Position numbers and translations under genes: made by a program. From Jaenimonas drosophilae (Eukaryota; Euglenozoa; Kinetoplastea; Trypanosomatida; Trypanosomatidae): a stretch of DNA of 64,000 nt. This document shows, in pieces, positions 17,867-27,742 of this stretch; the stretch's first letter is position 1, and every line of letters begins with the position of its first letter. The DNA is taken from the NCBI GenBank assembly GCA_030849065.1, contig JASAON010001590.1, forward strand, positions 1 to 64,000. The letters run 5' to 3'. Below the pieces are notes generated by a model. That model made no database searches, was not told where the DNA came from, and saw nothing but the letters and a program-made list of their open reading frames with translations.

Positions 17867-20485
17867 ATGAGTAGCATCAAGGTGGCGGTGCGTTGCCGCC
17901 CCCTCTTTGAATCTGAAAAAGCCGCCAGTGGCCTTGACATTCACAGCAAACGCATCCTCCTTGATTCAAAGACGTACGATCCAGATATAACCTTCTCACC
18001 GACCTCCACACAAGATGATGTATTTGCCACCTGCCTCCCCATCATGGAGAGCATCAAGGATGGCCTCAACGGAACCATCATGGTTTATGGCCAAACCGGC
18101 ACCGGCAAGACCTACACCATGCTGGGCCAGGGTGAGGAAGAAGGCCTCGTACATAAGGTGATTGCGCACATGCTCGCGCACGTGCAGGAGAAGACGATGG
18201 ATGGCTGCCAGTGTGCCCTGACACTCTCCATGATTGAGATTTACAATGAGAAGCTCACGGACATGCTCAGCCCGCAAGGAGATGCGGAGGTGGTGCTCAT
18301 CAACGGATTCCCACGCCAGACGCAGAAAATCACTCTAGGCCGGCTCAGCGACGCCATTGATGCCGTGAAGAGTGGGTTGGCGTGGCGGCACACCGCCTCC
18401 ACGCTCATGAATGAGCGTTCCAGCCGCTCTCACGTTGTGCTCATCATTGATTTGGAGGAGTACAACGCCTTCACGGATCAAACGGATGTTGCGCATCTCT
18501 TCTTGGTGGATCTGGCGGGCTCCGAGAGCCTCAAAAAGTCGCAGGCGAGCGGCAACACCGCCACGGAGGCGGGAAAAATTAATAAATCATTGTTGGCACT
18601 GAAGAGCGTCTTCCTCGCACTCACCAACACCAACGAAGCAACGCGACCTCCACACGTGCCTTATCGTGATTCCAAGCTCACGGAGCTCCTCCAGGACTCC
18701 ATTGGCGGCTCCGCTCGCACCTTGATGATCGCGTGCATCTCCGCCGTGGGTCGTGATATTGAGGAAACAAAATCCACGTTGATGTACGCCGTCAAGGCAC
18801 GCAGCATCCGCAACGCTGCCAACACCGAGAAGGAAAAGCTCCTCATTCGGCTGCGATCGATTGAGGTGGAGAATCAGCGTCTTCGGAATCGGTTGCAGGA
18901 GCGCGTGAATGAGCGTGGCGGGTACATGGTGACAAAAGAGGAGCATGAAAAGTATCAAGCACTGGAGGAGGAGGCGGCAGAGCTGCGCAAGAATGTGGAG
19001 ATGCTCATGAAGGATAGCCAGGCGAGCGATGCACGCAAGCACATTTCTGAATCTCAAACCATGCTACTCCGCGTGATGATCGAGGATAAGGAGGCCGAGC
19101 TACAAGTCTTCAAGCAGGTTTATCACGATGCGCTGCGGCAATTTGAGAGTCAGGCGATGGTGCTGCAGAAGATTGTGCGTTCAGGGGTGGCCGATGCCAA
19201 GACGGCCCTCTTGGATGCCTCGCAGGGCCAACATCAGCAGCTGCACTCGTGGAGGTCTTCGGTACTGCAGTTGCTGGAATCACCAGAGGAGAGCTCAATG
19301 ACGGCTGTGCCGCGTGAGCGGGAGGAGCATGCTGCTCCACCGCCTCCCATCTCCACCACCACGAGCCCATCTAAGCCCATCCGCTCCAGCCCATGCAACA
19401 GCCTCCAGGCCACACCAAACCGTCGTGGTAGGAAGCCCGTTGGCCGCTCTGCTGCAGATGGCAACGTGCAGAACAACAACAACAACAACATGGCCACGCA
19501 AGCACAACATCAGATGCCTGCTGCTGTTGCGGTGGAGGTTCCCGCAGTTGTAGTGAAGCCCACGTTGTGCATGGCACTTCCCGACATGAGAGAGGCGCTG
19601 CGTGAGGCCGACCAAGAATGCCAACGCGTGGTCTCTGCCGTCAATCGAGCATTTGTAAATGTGGCGGAGGAAGTGGTGGCCACACAACACGCCTTCTGCA
19701 CCGCTCTGCGCTCACTGGAGAGCCGGCGCCAGTCGGAGATCCAAACGATGTGCGCGCGACTTCGTGCATCGGTGGATGATCATCTTCAATCGCTGCTGGC
19801 AGAAGACCGCCGCATGAGTAGCAACATCAGCAGCCTCGTGGAAGAGCATCAATCCAAGGCGGAGATGCTTCCACGTCGTCCTACTCCTGCACATGCACTT
19901 CCTTTTGAGCACATCATTCGCAATGCGTGCATCGCCACCGCGCGGAGTGCCGACGTAGCACTTCCCTCACCGGATATACCTCCCACCATCACGCAGCCCC
20001 TTGACAACATTGAGCGGCGCTATCAATGCCGTGTGGCGGCCACCTCGCTCGATGCGCTCACTGCAGTTGGGAACATGGCGTCCCCACGTCTCTCCGCCTC
20101 CACCCCTACACAGGATGAGGAGGCCAACCCGCTGCCACTGATGATCTTCTCTCCTGTGCAGCCGAGCTCCTCATCCTTCTCCACCAGCACCAGCGCATCT
20201 CCCTTTCTACGACCAAACAACGGCAGCGGCAAGGAAAACAACAGCAACAACAGTGCTGCTGCTGCATCATCCGCCGCCACCACCCGCGGAAGCATCGCCG
20301 GTGTGCCACTTTCATCTCGTGGACGGGCGAGCTTGAGCGCCTTAGCCGCCAATCGCCCGACATCCACGGGCGGAAAGCCGCCAACACAGAAGCCAGGCAC
20401 CGCCCCGGGTGCGAAGCGTACACGAAGCGCCGCCTCATCGCTGCCTGACAGCGGCCGACGGCCATCTCAGATGCGTGGGCGGTAG
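17867..20485 (+). CDS. Kinesin with motor at the extreme N-terminus
   Basis: The protein has 872 residues from the first ATG after the AG at 17742. The motor begins at residue 3 (IKVAVRCRPL) and carries GQTGTGKT (75-82), SSRSH (185-189), DLAGSE (215-220), KINKSL (237-242) and HVPYRDSKLTELLQDSIGG (263-281). It is complete and should be active. A neck and coiled coil (about 318-460) precede a less structured region with asparagine runs and proline/serine-rich linkers. A second helical stretch lies at about 575-690. The tail (770-872) is rich in Ser, Arg, Pro and Gly with basic patches that could bind microtubules or DNA. No subfamily is assigned. It differs from the kinesin at 14284 in leader length, switch surroundings and tail, so the two are not a recent duplication. 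Confidence 0.92.
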   Translation: MSSIKVAVRCRPLFESEKAASGLDIHSKRILLDSKTYDPDITFSPTSTQDDVFATCLPIMESIKDGLNGTIMVYGQTGTGKTYTMLGQGEEEGLVHKVIAHMLAHVQEKTMDGCQCALTLSMIEIYNEKLTDMLSPQGDAEVVLINGFPRQTQKITLGRLSDAIDAVKSGLAWRHTASTLMNERSSRSHVVLIIDLEEYNAFTDQTDVAHLFLVDLAGSESLKKSQASGNTATEAGKINKSLLALKSVFLALTNTNEATRPPHVPYRDSKLTELLQDSIGGSARTLMIACISAVGRDIEETKSTLMYAVKARSIRNAANTEKEKLLIRLRSIEVENQRLRNRLQERVNERGGYMVTKEEHEKYQALEEEAAELRKNVEMLMKDSQASDARKHISESQTMLLRVMIEDKEAELQVFKQVYHDALRQFESQAMVLQKIVRSGVADAKTALLDASQGQHQQLHSWRSSVLQLLESPEESSMTAVPREREEHAAPPPPISTTTSPSKPIRSSPCNSLQATPNRRGRKPVGRSAADGNVQNNNNNNMATQAQHQMPAAVAVEVPAVVVKPTLCMALPDMREALREADQECQRVVSAVNRAFVNVAEEVVATQHAFCTALRSLESRRQSEIQTMCARLRASVDDHLQSLLAEDRRMSSNISSLVEEHQSKAEMLPRRPTPAHALPFEHIIRNACIATARSADVALPSPDIPPTITQPLDNIERRYQCRVAATSLDALTAVGNMASPRLSASTPTQDEEANPLPLMIFSPVQPSSSSFSTSTSASPFLRPNNGSGKENNSNNSAAAASSAATTRGSIAGVPLSSRGRASLSALAANRPTSTGGKPPTQKPGTAPGAKRTRSAASSLPDSGRRPSQMRGR

Positions 20486-20818
20486 ATGCCACACCTAATC
20501 ACTCTTTTTTTTTAGATCTACACACACACACACACACACTTTTTCACGTCCTTTATTCCTCTTCTCATCATGTTTGTTGGAAGGACGAATGATAGATTGC
20601 GTGAATGAATACTTTTGAGACATCACCTTCACGACTTCTGTACCCCAGAAAAAAAACACATAAACAACACCTTCGTGATGCAACTTTCAGACTACTCACG
20701 AGTACATTCATTGTGCTGTCATTGCGCAACATTTTCTTCATTTCCTTCTCATCATGTGGCACTGTATTAGGTGTAGGTGGCCATAATTTGGTGCCTGTGA
20801 GCGTAGGTCGGTACATCG
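20486..20818. other. Spacer with acceptor for the next gene
   Basis: The spacer contains a run of T at 20505-20513, a CA repeat (20521-20539) and a pyrimidine-rich run ending at AG 20769-20770. The first ATG after that is 20819. No gene is seen. Confidence 0.5.
20521..20539. repeat. (CA)n dinucleotide repeat
   Basis: Nine to ten CA units lie just after the kinesin 2 stop codon, in its predicted 3' UTR. Confidence 0.85.
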
Positions 20819-22546
20819 ATGGATCAGCATGTGTTTCAGCTCGTTCGGCCACTTGCCACGGTCCTGGAAAAGGGCCTCCAACGAAGTGTGATGGGCAACA
20901 AAAACATTTCTCCGCAGCTGACGGACCTCCTACATCGTTTTGGTGGATGTGAGCTCGTTGATCATGGCAACATGCTAACCAACATCATCCACGTGGTGCG
21001 GGAGAGCCACATCAACATGGGAGGAGAAGTGTTTCATCGGCGAGGTAGCTCCAACGAGCACAACACGCTGGGCCTGGATGCAATTCGCCGGCTGCTCATC
21101 TCCTGCACTTCCTACCCTCGTTGCTGTGCGCCACAGCGCCATGTGCTCGAGGAGATGTGTGTGGAGAAGCTCATCTCATCTCCGTCGGCTGATTTGTGCT
21201 CAGAGGATCTCAATCGTCTGTGGGCCATTGCCGCCGCCTGCACTGAATGGCGCTCGGTCGAGGCCATTCTGCATCGCTTTCCTCTAGAGACGACCCTCAA
21301 CCTGCAGAGCGAGCATGAATTCCGCGCCATTTTGTTGGCCGTGATGAATTCCCGCCATCGCAGCCCAACAACAGCGGCCACTGACCCAGCCGGGGAGGTG
21401 ATGATTCACCGACATGGCCTTCTTCAACGTCTTGGCACAAACCACTGTTGGCAGCGCATGACGACGTTAATGTTTGGCTCCCACTCAGATTTTGGTGGTC
21501 GCTCCACGCCCAAATCTCTCTCGCTGTACCTCTCGCTTAGTAGCATGATTGAGCCACCGCCGTGGTGTTGCGGTCGTGAGACTCCGCCGCCCATGGAGAT
21601 GAGTGCCCTGTTGGCCTCCATCAAGGATGTTCCATCCATCTTTTGCCCGTCGTGGTTGGTGATTGGCGAGCAGGTGTTGGGCTTGGAGCGGCATCTTCAC
21701 CATGGCAGTGTGGCGGTGCAGATGTACGACGCAACACGTACACTTCTTCTCAAGGGAATGTGGGATTGCCTCGTAAACAGTGCTCAAGACCGTCAGCCCA
21801 TGTTCTTCCTCCAGTACCTACCTCGACTGGCGGGGGAGCAGACGCCAACGACGCCCATCTACCTCGCCATCCCGTCGGAGGTGCCAGAGCCAGAGCTGCT
21901 GCCTTGTTTGGTGGCCTACTACAAGGATATGATGAAGCTGCACTTTAACGAGTATGTGTGCCGTGGCCTCTCCATGGACGTACTACGCAGTGCGTGGGTT
22001 GCATCTTGCGTCATGTTGGGTGGACGGCTCAGCGCATGCGCCGCGGAGGACGGCGATTTACATCTCACGATGCTGGCCACGCGCATCTCTGCCATCATGA
22101 CGAAGGAGCAGGGAGCCTGTGTTGCACGTGGATGTGCCGCACCAACTCCCCTCCTGCACATTGGCTATATGCTGGCAGCAATGGAACGTCTTGGGTGTTG
22201 CCCAAATGAAGGAGACCCCACTGCCTTTTCCTGCTCTCTAGGGGCGTGGTCTTCCACATGCCAAGCTGCAGTAAAGGAGCTTCTTGGCTGCTGTGCGGCG
22301 AAGCTCTCTCCAACAACGTTGGTGGAGCTGAGTTGCCCGCGACTCGTTTGGCTGCTCCTCACACAGGCACCTCGTATTTGCCAGGAGCTCCAGCTGGAGG
22401 AGGTGTGTTGGGAGCTCGTGAAGAGCAATGCGCTAAACGGCTTTCATCAGTGGCAATTGCAGGAGCTACAGACAGCTGCTGTGAAGCAGATGGAGCTCTC
22501 CCCCATCATTCATGGAGCCATTGCTCAGCTTCCGGATCGATCGTAG
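20819..22546 (+). CDS. Hypothetical helical protein
   Basis: The protein has 575 residues and no family is recognised. It is rich in Leu, Cys, His and Met, has no low-complexity stretch and no clear transmembrane segment, and looks like an all-helical repeat protein (many LLxxL-type helices). The first 20 residues carry no acidic residue after D2 and include LVRPLATVLEKGL, which could act as a weak mitochondrial signal, though this is uncertain. The start is the first ATG after the AG at 20770. Codon choice and composition resemble the flanking genes, so it is very likely a real coding gene of unknown role. Confidence 0.7.
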   Translation: MDQHVFQLVRPLATVLEKGLQRSVMGNKNISPQLTDLLHRFGGCELVDHGNMLTNIIHVVRESHINMGGEVFHRRGSSNEHNTLGLDAIRRLLISCTSYPRCCAPQRHVLEEMCVEKLISSPSADLCSEDLNRLWAIAAACTEWRSVEAILHRFPLETTLNLQSEHEFRAILLAVMNSRHRSPTTAATDPAGEVMIHRHGLLQRLGTNHCWQRMTTLMFGSHSDFGGRSTPKSLSLYLSLSSMIEPPPWCCGRETPPPMEMSALLASIKDVPSIFCPSWLVIGEQVLGLERHLHHGSVAVQMYDATRTLLLKGMWDCLVNSAQDRQPMFFLQYLPRLAGEQTPTTPIYLAIPSEVPEPELLPCLVAYYKDMMKLHFNEYVCRGLSMDVLRSAWVASCVMLGGRLSACAAEDGDLHLTMLATRISAIMTKEQGACVARGCAAPTPLLHIGYMLAAMERLGCCPNEGDPTAFSCSLGAWSSTCQAAVKELLGCCAAKLSPTTLVELSCPRLVWLLLTQAPRICQELQLEEVCWELVKSNALNGFHQWQLQELQTAAVKQMELSPIIHGAIAQLPDRS

Positions 22547-22729
22547 AGGTTGCTTCGGCATCTTCACAGATGAATATCAATCTCTGCTACTACACCACGC
22601 GTGTGTTGTTGCGTCAAGCCTATCACTGGCATGTCTGCGCCAGCACTTCATCATTCATCACGCACACTTCTTTGCTGTTTTTTTTGGCGTGTATTTGAGG
22701 CTCAAGGTAGGCTAATCTAGGTACTGGCA

Positions 22730-23308
22730 ATGGAGAAGCCTCGGCTCTCCGCCCCAACGGCAGAGTCACCGGCCAATCTCATGATCATCTCTGGCTTCCC
22801 GTGGTACGTCACAGAAGCCATGGTGCGGTACTACCTGATGAGCCTCTACCCAAGTGCAGCACCGCTCACCACTCGCCTCTACACAAACCCCGTCAACGGC
22901 TCCAGCAGGGGCCACTGCATGGTGGAGTACCACACCACGAATTGTGCTCATGATGGTAGTCACCGCAACCTTCCTCCATCGGAGTTGGTCGTGGTGAAGG
23001 ACAAGATTGAAGAAGCCATTGAGCATCACCACCCGGTGGATCATGGCCTCCCCATGAGCTGGACGCCCAACCTACAAGTGCAGCTCTACACGCTGAATAA
23101 CATTCGCTTCGATCGTGAGGGCGGTCTTCCAGAACTGCCCACCGACCCTCCCAATGTGCCAACCCTCACTGGCTATGGAGATCAAGGCTTTGCCGTACGA
23201 TGCGCGGAGCCTCTTCACCTACCCAACACCACAACCGCTGAAGGAATGGCTCGCCTTGCATCCATACGCAAGAAGAGGGCACGTACCAGCACACTTTCTG
23301 CCAATTGA
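22730..23308 (+). CDS. RRM protein resembling cleavage factor Im 68 kDa subunit (CPSF6-like)
   Basis: The protein has 192 residues. Residues 16-68 read as an RNA recognition motif: LMIISGFPWYVTEAMVRYYL for the first strand and helix (RNP2 position), and NPVNGSSRGHCMVEY for the third strand (RNP1 position). The asparagine-glycine-serine-arginine-glycine turn is the form seen in CPSF6/CFIm68 (NxxNGQSKG), where the RRM binds CFIm25 and pre-mRNA during poly(A) site choice. The RS-like tail of animal CPSF6 is absent; only a short basic end (RKKRAR) is present. A second possible function is another RRM-type RNA-binding protein. The start is the first ATG after the acceptor at 22698-22699. Confidence 0.5.
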   Translation: MEKPRLSAPTAESPANLMIISGFPWYVTEAMVRYYLMSLYPSAAPLTTRLYTNPVNGSSRGHCMVEYHTTNCAHDGSHRNLPPSELVVVKDKIEEAIEHHHPVDHGLPMSWTPNLQVQLYTLNNIRFDREGGLPELPTDPPNVPTLTGYGDQGFAVRCAEPLHLPNTTTAEGMARLASIRKKRARTSTLSAN

Positions 23309-23504
23309 GATGTCCTCACCACAGCACAACCACATAGTCTTACTCAAACGACTCACACACTGCACTCACCTCCATGTCATACGTTGTTGTTGTTGTTATA
23401 CATCATCTTTACACTTCTTGCTCCTTCATGTGTTTGTTTTATTGCGTACTTGTAGTTGTACTTCTTTTGTTTAACCACAGAAGATCAGCAAAGGTTGCGT
23501 GCGG

Positions 23505-25004
23505 ATGTCCTCTCACGCCAAGGATGCGGCGGGATCATCATCTCAGCCAGGAACGGGCACTTTGATTCCCACACGCCCCGACCCCGCATCTTCTCCCAGC
23601 GGTGGTGCGGCCTCTCGTCGGCCACAGCGAATGCAGCAAAGTGCGGTGAGTGTTGGTTCTCCGTCCTTCTTAGAGGCAGCCACGGGCAACGCATCGGCAA
23701 CAAAGCCACCGGCGCACAACCGCCGCTCGCTCATCTCCAAGGCACAGCGTGAGGCGGTACAGGTGAATGGGCTCGGCGCCACCGCTCCCCGTGTAGCTGG
23801 TGATATGCTCAACTGGGATGATGCAGACAACAACATGCACCCACGTACACGCGAGCTCGCCCAATCTCTTCACACCGCGAGCAAGGCGGAGGCCGTCGTG
23901 ACGAAGTCAGAGAAGGAATCCCTCAAGTTCCATCTCTGCATACAGGCCCTCTCGGAAGGCTGCATCCAGACCTACACCCACTTGTTCGAGCTCGCCCACC
24001 GCAAGCCCGTCTGCGTCGATGAGCTCTCGCAGGTGTACTTCTCCATCCCTGATGATAAGCTCTCGTGGGTGCAGCAGCAGCTCAGCTCCATTGAGGTGCT
24101 GCGGCGTCAGAGTGAGTTTCGCATGGTCTTCGAGCGCTGCATCGCCCTAGCCGACTACTTTGAGGAGGAGCGAGACTTGGAGGAGGCGGCGTGGCACTAT
24201 GAAGCTGCACAACGCTATGCGCTAGAATCATTGGATCGTCCTTTAGAACAGGAAGTACGAGGGGCCTACGCAGCCTTCTTTGAGCGCACGGGCAAATTCA
24301 CAAAGGCGGCTGAGCGATACATCTCCATCTTCCGCCTCGCAGTGGCACTGAAGGATGATGAGCTGGCCAAATCCGTCTGCATCTCCTTGGTGCGTGTGTA
24401 CGAAGCACTGGGTAATGCTAGTCGCGCAAGTGATCCACTCGTAGCAAAGCTCTACTACGAGAAGGCCGCCAAGTACGCCAAGCGTAGCGCATGCAGGGCG
24501 GAAGAAGGCCGCTCGTACAAGGCCCTTGGCCAAATCAATGAGCAGACCGGCAACCTCTCCAAGGCGCTCACCTACCACCGTACATACCGCGACCTCTCCC
24601 ATGCAGAGCAGATCCATCCTGAGGAGTGCGATGCACAGCTGCAGGTTGCTGGTCTGGAGGAGCGTCTTGGCCGGAATGAAGAGGCCACCAAGTCTCTCAA
24701 GGAGGCCCTCGTCCTTGCCGAGCATCTCAACGATTCCGAGAAGATTTGCCGCGCACGGATGCAGCTTGGCGAGGTGTGCCGGTCAGAGGGCGATGATGAG
24801 GCCGCTATGCAGCACTTTAGAGCTAGTTTCGAGGCCGCCTGCAATGCCGGGAGGCAAGAGCTGATTGATAGCGCCCGTGTGGCGATGGGTTTTGCCATTG
24901 GCCAGTTCTACTTTCTCCACGCTGGAGATGATCGCGGCTATCTTCCCATTGTCTGTGAAGACATTCAGGCACAGTTGCGTTGGATGAGTAGTGGTGAGCT
25001 GTAG
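23505..25004 (+). CDS. TTC29: TPR protein resembling TTC29 (axonemal dynein-associated)
   Basis: The protein has 499 residues. After a disordered leader (1-130) the chain is helical, and at least five tetratricopeptide-type helix pairs run from about 200 to 450. Clear examples are YEAAQRYALESL, FTKAAERYISIFRLA and LSKALTYHRTYRDLSH. The block beginning HLCIQALSEGCIQTYTHLFEL matches the start of the conserved region of TTC29, a flagellar protein linked to dynein assembly and intraflagellar transport. The match is by overall order and this leading block. Another TPR family is possible. The start is the first ATG after TTTAACCACAG at 23480; an in-frame GTG two codons earlier is ignored. Confidence 0.62.
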   Translation: MSSHAKDAAGSSSQPGTGTLIPTRPDPASSPSGGAASRRPQRMQQSAVSVGSPSFLEAATGNASATKPPAHNRRSLISKAQREAVQVNGLGATAPRVAGDMLNWDDADNNMHPRTRELAQSLHTASKAEAVVTKSEKESLKFHLCIQALSEGCIQTYTHLFELAHRKPVCVDELSQVYFSIPDDKLSWVQQQLSSIEVLRRQSEFRMVFERCIALADYFEEERDLEEAAWHYEAAQRYALESLDRPLEQEVRGAYAAFFERTGKFTKAAERYISIFRLAVALKDDELAKSVCISLVRVYEALGNASRASDPLVAKLYYEKAAKYAKRSACRAEEGRSYKALGQINEQTGNLSKALTYHRTYRDLSHAEQIHPEECDAQLQVAGLEERLGRNEEATKSLKEALVLAEHLNDSEKICRARMQLGEVCRSEGDDEAAMQHFRASFEAACNAGRQELIDSARVAMGFAIGQFYFLHAGDDRGYLPIVCEDIQAQLRWMSSGEL

Positions 25005-25497
25005 CACTCTGCTGGTATCAGAGGAGTACGGGGAAGGTGAGCACATCATCACCATCATCTCCAAAACGCCTCACCCATGTAAAATTCAATGAAGTTGCGG
25101 TGACTCCGCAGATGTTCGCAGTGTGTCGTGAAGCAAAAAAAAACATTTTCAGCAATGCATGTTTTTATGGAACTTCTGGCAGCTGTAGAGTTGCTACTCT
25201 TCATCCGCAACGGTTGTCTTTCCGTTATGCATGAGCAACATACTCCATGGTTGGGTGTACCTCGGTGCTGATTGTTGGCACGAGACTCCGGTACCCTTCA
25301 CCTCCTCCACACTTGCATGTTGTCCTCGCCTATACTGTTGCTCGTCTCTTCTTGTACGAATCTGTTTTTAGCCTTTTTTTGAAGTAGTCAAGGGAACTCA
25401 TAAATCTCATCTGCATCTGCACCAACGAAAGGGCAGAGACGGGTTCGTTTTTTTTTATCGCTCTACTAACTACAGCAACGTTGCACCTTCGTTCGTC
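25005..25497. other. Spacer with acceptor for the REX1B-like gene
   Basis: No gene is seen in this stretch of about 490 bases. A T-rich run and a CTAAC-like branch sequence precede AG at 25474-25475, and the first ATG after it is 25498. Confidence 0.5.
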
Positions 25498-26355
25498 ATG
25501 ACCTCCACGACGGTTGCCTTTCGTGAGGCATTGCGTCTGCAGCGTGATCGATGTGAAGTGTACTACCAGTGGGACCAACGGTTTGTGGCGGTGTTGAAGG
25601 GAAAAGTCAGTGCCGCCACCTTAACCCAGGAGGTGGAGGCCTTATTTATTCCTCGCTTTCAGGAAATCAGCACCGCCCTTCGCAATCTGCAGCACGATAT
25701 TCAGCGTGGCGGCTTGGGTGCTGCCGAGGACAAGGATGGCACCACCAAGAAGCTGCTCCACAGCTGGATTGATGAGCTCCAGGCACTGGAGAAGGATCAT
25801 TACCAGGTCTCGGTGCAGTTGGCTGCTGAGTTTGGCGAGCATGCCGCCCCAAATGGCTGTGTTACGTGCGCAGTGGGTGAGGAGGCAAAGCGCTCTGGCA
25901 ATCTCTGCACCAACAAAAACGGAACGAGTACGGAGGTTCGGAACATTAGCCTCCATGATGTAAAACACTGCGCCTTGCACTCACTGGTGCCGCATGTGGA
26001 AGGTGAGGTTCTCTCCCCGACCGTCGCATCCACGAGCGATAGTTGCACACGTGAAGGCGCGCCTCGAATCTTTTTCGTCGCATCATGCGCCGATGATGAT
26101 GATGGGATGTGCTGCGCCGAAGGTGATGAGCAACTGAGTGATGAAGACGAGGGCAAGGATATGATTCTATACATGAAGAACTTCACCAAGGACTGTGATG
26201 TAAAAGAGGTTCGCTATGCACCAAAGGTGGTCAAGGCAAGCTGCACGGTGTGGAGTGAGCGGATGTTGCCCATTATGCACCAAAAGAAGATGCTTCGGGC
26301 TAACATTGAGTCGTTGACGGAGGAGATTCAATGCGAATTTGCAGACCTCGAGTAG
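25498..26355 (+). CDS. Hypothetical protein with REX1B-like N-terminal helices
   Basis: The protein has 285 residues. Residues 5-115 are helical and charged. FREALRLQRDRCEVYYQW followed by a second helix ending in LRNLQHDI and then LHSWIDELQALEKDHYQ matches the plan of the REX1B family (first described in Chlamydomonas as needed for excision repair), in which a query starts with LQxER and ends with a long LExxxL helix. The resemblance is weak. The middle (125-230) is loop-rich with seven cysteines and an acidic run. A final helix (260-285) is amphipathic. Function is unassigned. Confidence 0.45.
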   Translation: MTSTTVAFREALRLQRDRCEVYYQWDQRFVAVLKGKVSAATLTQEVEALFIPRFQEISTALRNLQHDIQRGGLGAAEDKDGTTKKLLHSWIDELQALEKDHYQVSVQLAAEFGEHAAPNGCVTCAVGEEAKRSGNLCTNKNGTSTEVRNISLHDVKHCALHSLVPHVEGEVLSPTVASTSDSCTREGAPRIFFVASCADDDDGMCCAEGDEQLSDEDEGKDMILYMKNFTKDCDVKEVRYAPKVVKASCTVWSERMLPIMHQKKMLRANIESLTEEIQCEFADLE

Positions 26356-26669
26356 CCAGAACATGAGCTGGCAGAGGACTATTCTCACACACACCCAATA
26401 CACAGAATCCATTCACTAACATACATGCGCGTATCGATTTCCAGACTTGATTGCTGTACTCCGGCACAGATGTTGTGTGCGCCGCCACATTTGTGAAGAG
26501 GGCATCATCAAAGCATCTCATGCAATAACTGGGTTTTCTCTATTGTGCTCTACTTCACTTCATGTGTTTTAAGGCCTAGCTTCCAACAAACCCGTTGCTG
26601 AGCATCCAACGTGAAGGGCCTTCTTCACTCCAAGTCTTGGATTCTTCATCACATCAGTGGCATCTCGTC
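26356..26669. other. Spacer with acceptor for PPCS
   Basis: A T-rich run (about 26531-26570) ends at AG 26572-26573. The reading frame is open from 26595, but the first ATG is 26670, which is taken as the start. No gene is seen. Confidence 0.45.
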
Positions 26670-27587
26670 ATGACCCAACTTCCAGACAATTTCTTCGAGG
26701 ACAACTTGACAGAAGCACAGCTGCACGAGCTGCGGAATCGTGTGCGCGGCGTACAGGACTTTGTTGCTGCTCTATCCAGTGATGAGATCCCTGGACTGGC
26801 CTTTATCACCAGCGGCGGTACGACGGTTCCACTTGAGGTGAATGCGGTGCGGATGATCACCAACTTCAGCACCGGCGGTCGCGGTGCGCTCTTGACGGAG
26901 TCCTTTGCCGCTCGCGGATGGCCATGTGTGCTGCTGCACCACCGGACTGCCACGCGACCCTTCCGACGTGTCTTTGATGAGCTTTCAACTGCTGAGCTGA
27001 TGAACCTCACAGAACACCCCAAGAACCCTTTGTTGCAAGCCATGACGAAGTTCTATCACTCCACCCTGCCCTTGGTGCATTACATTGCCTTTGATACGGT
27101 GGTGGAGTACTTGTTTCTGCTGCGGGAGGTGTCCATCGCGTTGTGTGCTGCAGAGAGCATCGGCCAGAGCCGAATCTTGTGTTTTGCCGCTGCGGCGGTC
27201 TCGGACTACTTCATCCCACGCAGTGCCATGGCCACCAACAAGATCAGCGGAGGTGATGGGCTCGATCTTCACCTCAAGTGTGTGCCAAAGGTGCTAGCCC
27301 AGTGGCGCTCACAGTGGCTCCGCCGTCCGCATCCCAACCAGCCTACTCCGTACATTGTTACCTTCAAACTGGAGACGACGGATGAGGACATGCGCCGGAA
27401 GGCCATTCACAATCTTCGTGCGTATGAGTGCGATGCCGTCGTTGCCAATATGCTTCAGACATACAAGGACAAGGTGCTCATTTATGAATTCTCCAAGGAT
27501 GACGCACACCCCGCGGAGGTGCATCGGACAGGAGATGAAAGTATCGAGCTAATCTTGTGTGATTTGTTTATCGCTCGGTCCACGTGA
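26670..27587 (+). CDS. PPCS: Phosphopantothenate-cysteine ligase (coenzyme A synthesis)
   Basis: The protein has 305 residues, the usual length for eukaryotic PPCS. The enzyme joins 4'-phosphopantothenate to cysteine, the second step of CoA synthesis from pantothenate. The conserved [12 protein letters not shown] and [15 protein letters not shown] (about 47-76) form the nucleotide-binding loop. [11 protein letters not shown] carries the AAVSD(F/Y) motif, followed by NKISGG with the conserved lysine. [10 protein letters not shown] matches the FKLETD signature, and VVANML lies before the end. No decarboxylase (CoaC) domain is fused, as in animals and unlike bacteria. There is no organelle signal, so it is probably cytosolic. 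The start is the first ATG after the acceptor at 26573. Confidence 0.92.
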   Translation: MTQLPDNFFEDNLTEAQLHELRNRVRGVQDFVAALSSDEIPGLAFITSGGTTVPLEVNAVRMITNFSTGGRGALLTESFAARGWPCVLLHHRTATRPFRRVFDELSTAELMNLTEHPKNPLLQAMTKFYHSTLPLVHYIAFDTVVEYLFLLREVSIALCAAESIGQSRILCFAAAAVSDYFIPRSAMATNKISGGDGLDLHLKCVPKVLAQWRSQWLRRPHPNQPTPYIVTFKLETTDEDMRRKAIHNLRAYECDAVVANMLQTYKDKVLIYEFSKDDAHPAEVHRTGDESIELILCDLFIARST

Positions 27588-27672
27588 CGTGAGGTGGCGT
27601 TTTGCTCCAACACAACAACACATGAAAAGTGAAGGACCACACCCAACGCCTCAGATGTGATGACGCACCAAC

Positions 27673-27713
27673 ACCTCTCTTCTTCTTCTTCACATCTTTC
27701 TTGATTTCCTTAG
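27673..27713 (+). promoter_or_regulatory. Predicted trans-splice acceptor that fixes the PAC3-like start
   Basis: A TTC-rich tract ends in TTAG (AG at 27712-27713). An in-frame upstream ATG at 27629 lies before the tract and would encode a run of phenylalanines from it. The first ATG after the AG is 27743. Confidence 0.6.
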
Positions 27714-27742
27714 TTGCCAAGCACGTTGAGAGTCACGAGCCA

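Noticed and set aside
26595..26669. Longer N-terminus for the PPCS gene
   Set aside because: The extra codons begin with TTG and the family homology begins after the ATG at 26670.
27629..27742. Longer N-terminus of the PAC3-like gene with a hydrophobic stretch
   Set aside because: The FFFFF run is a translation of the acceptor tract, not a membrane segment.
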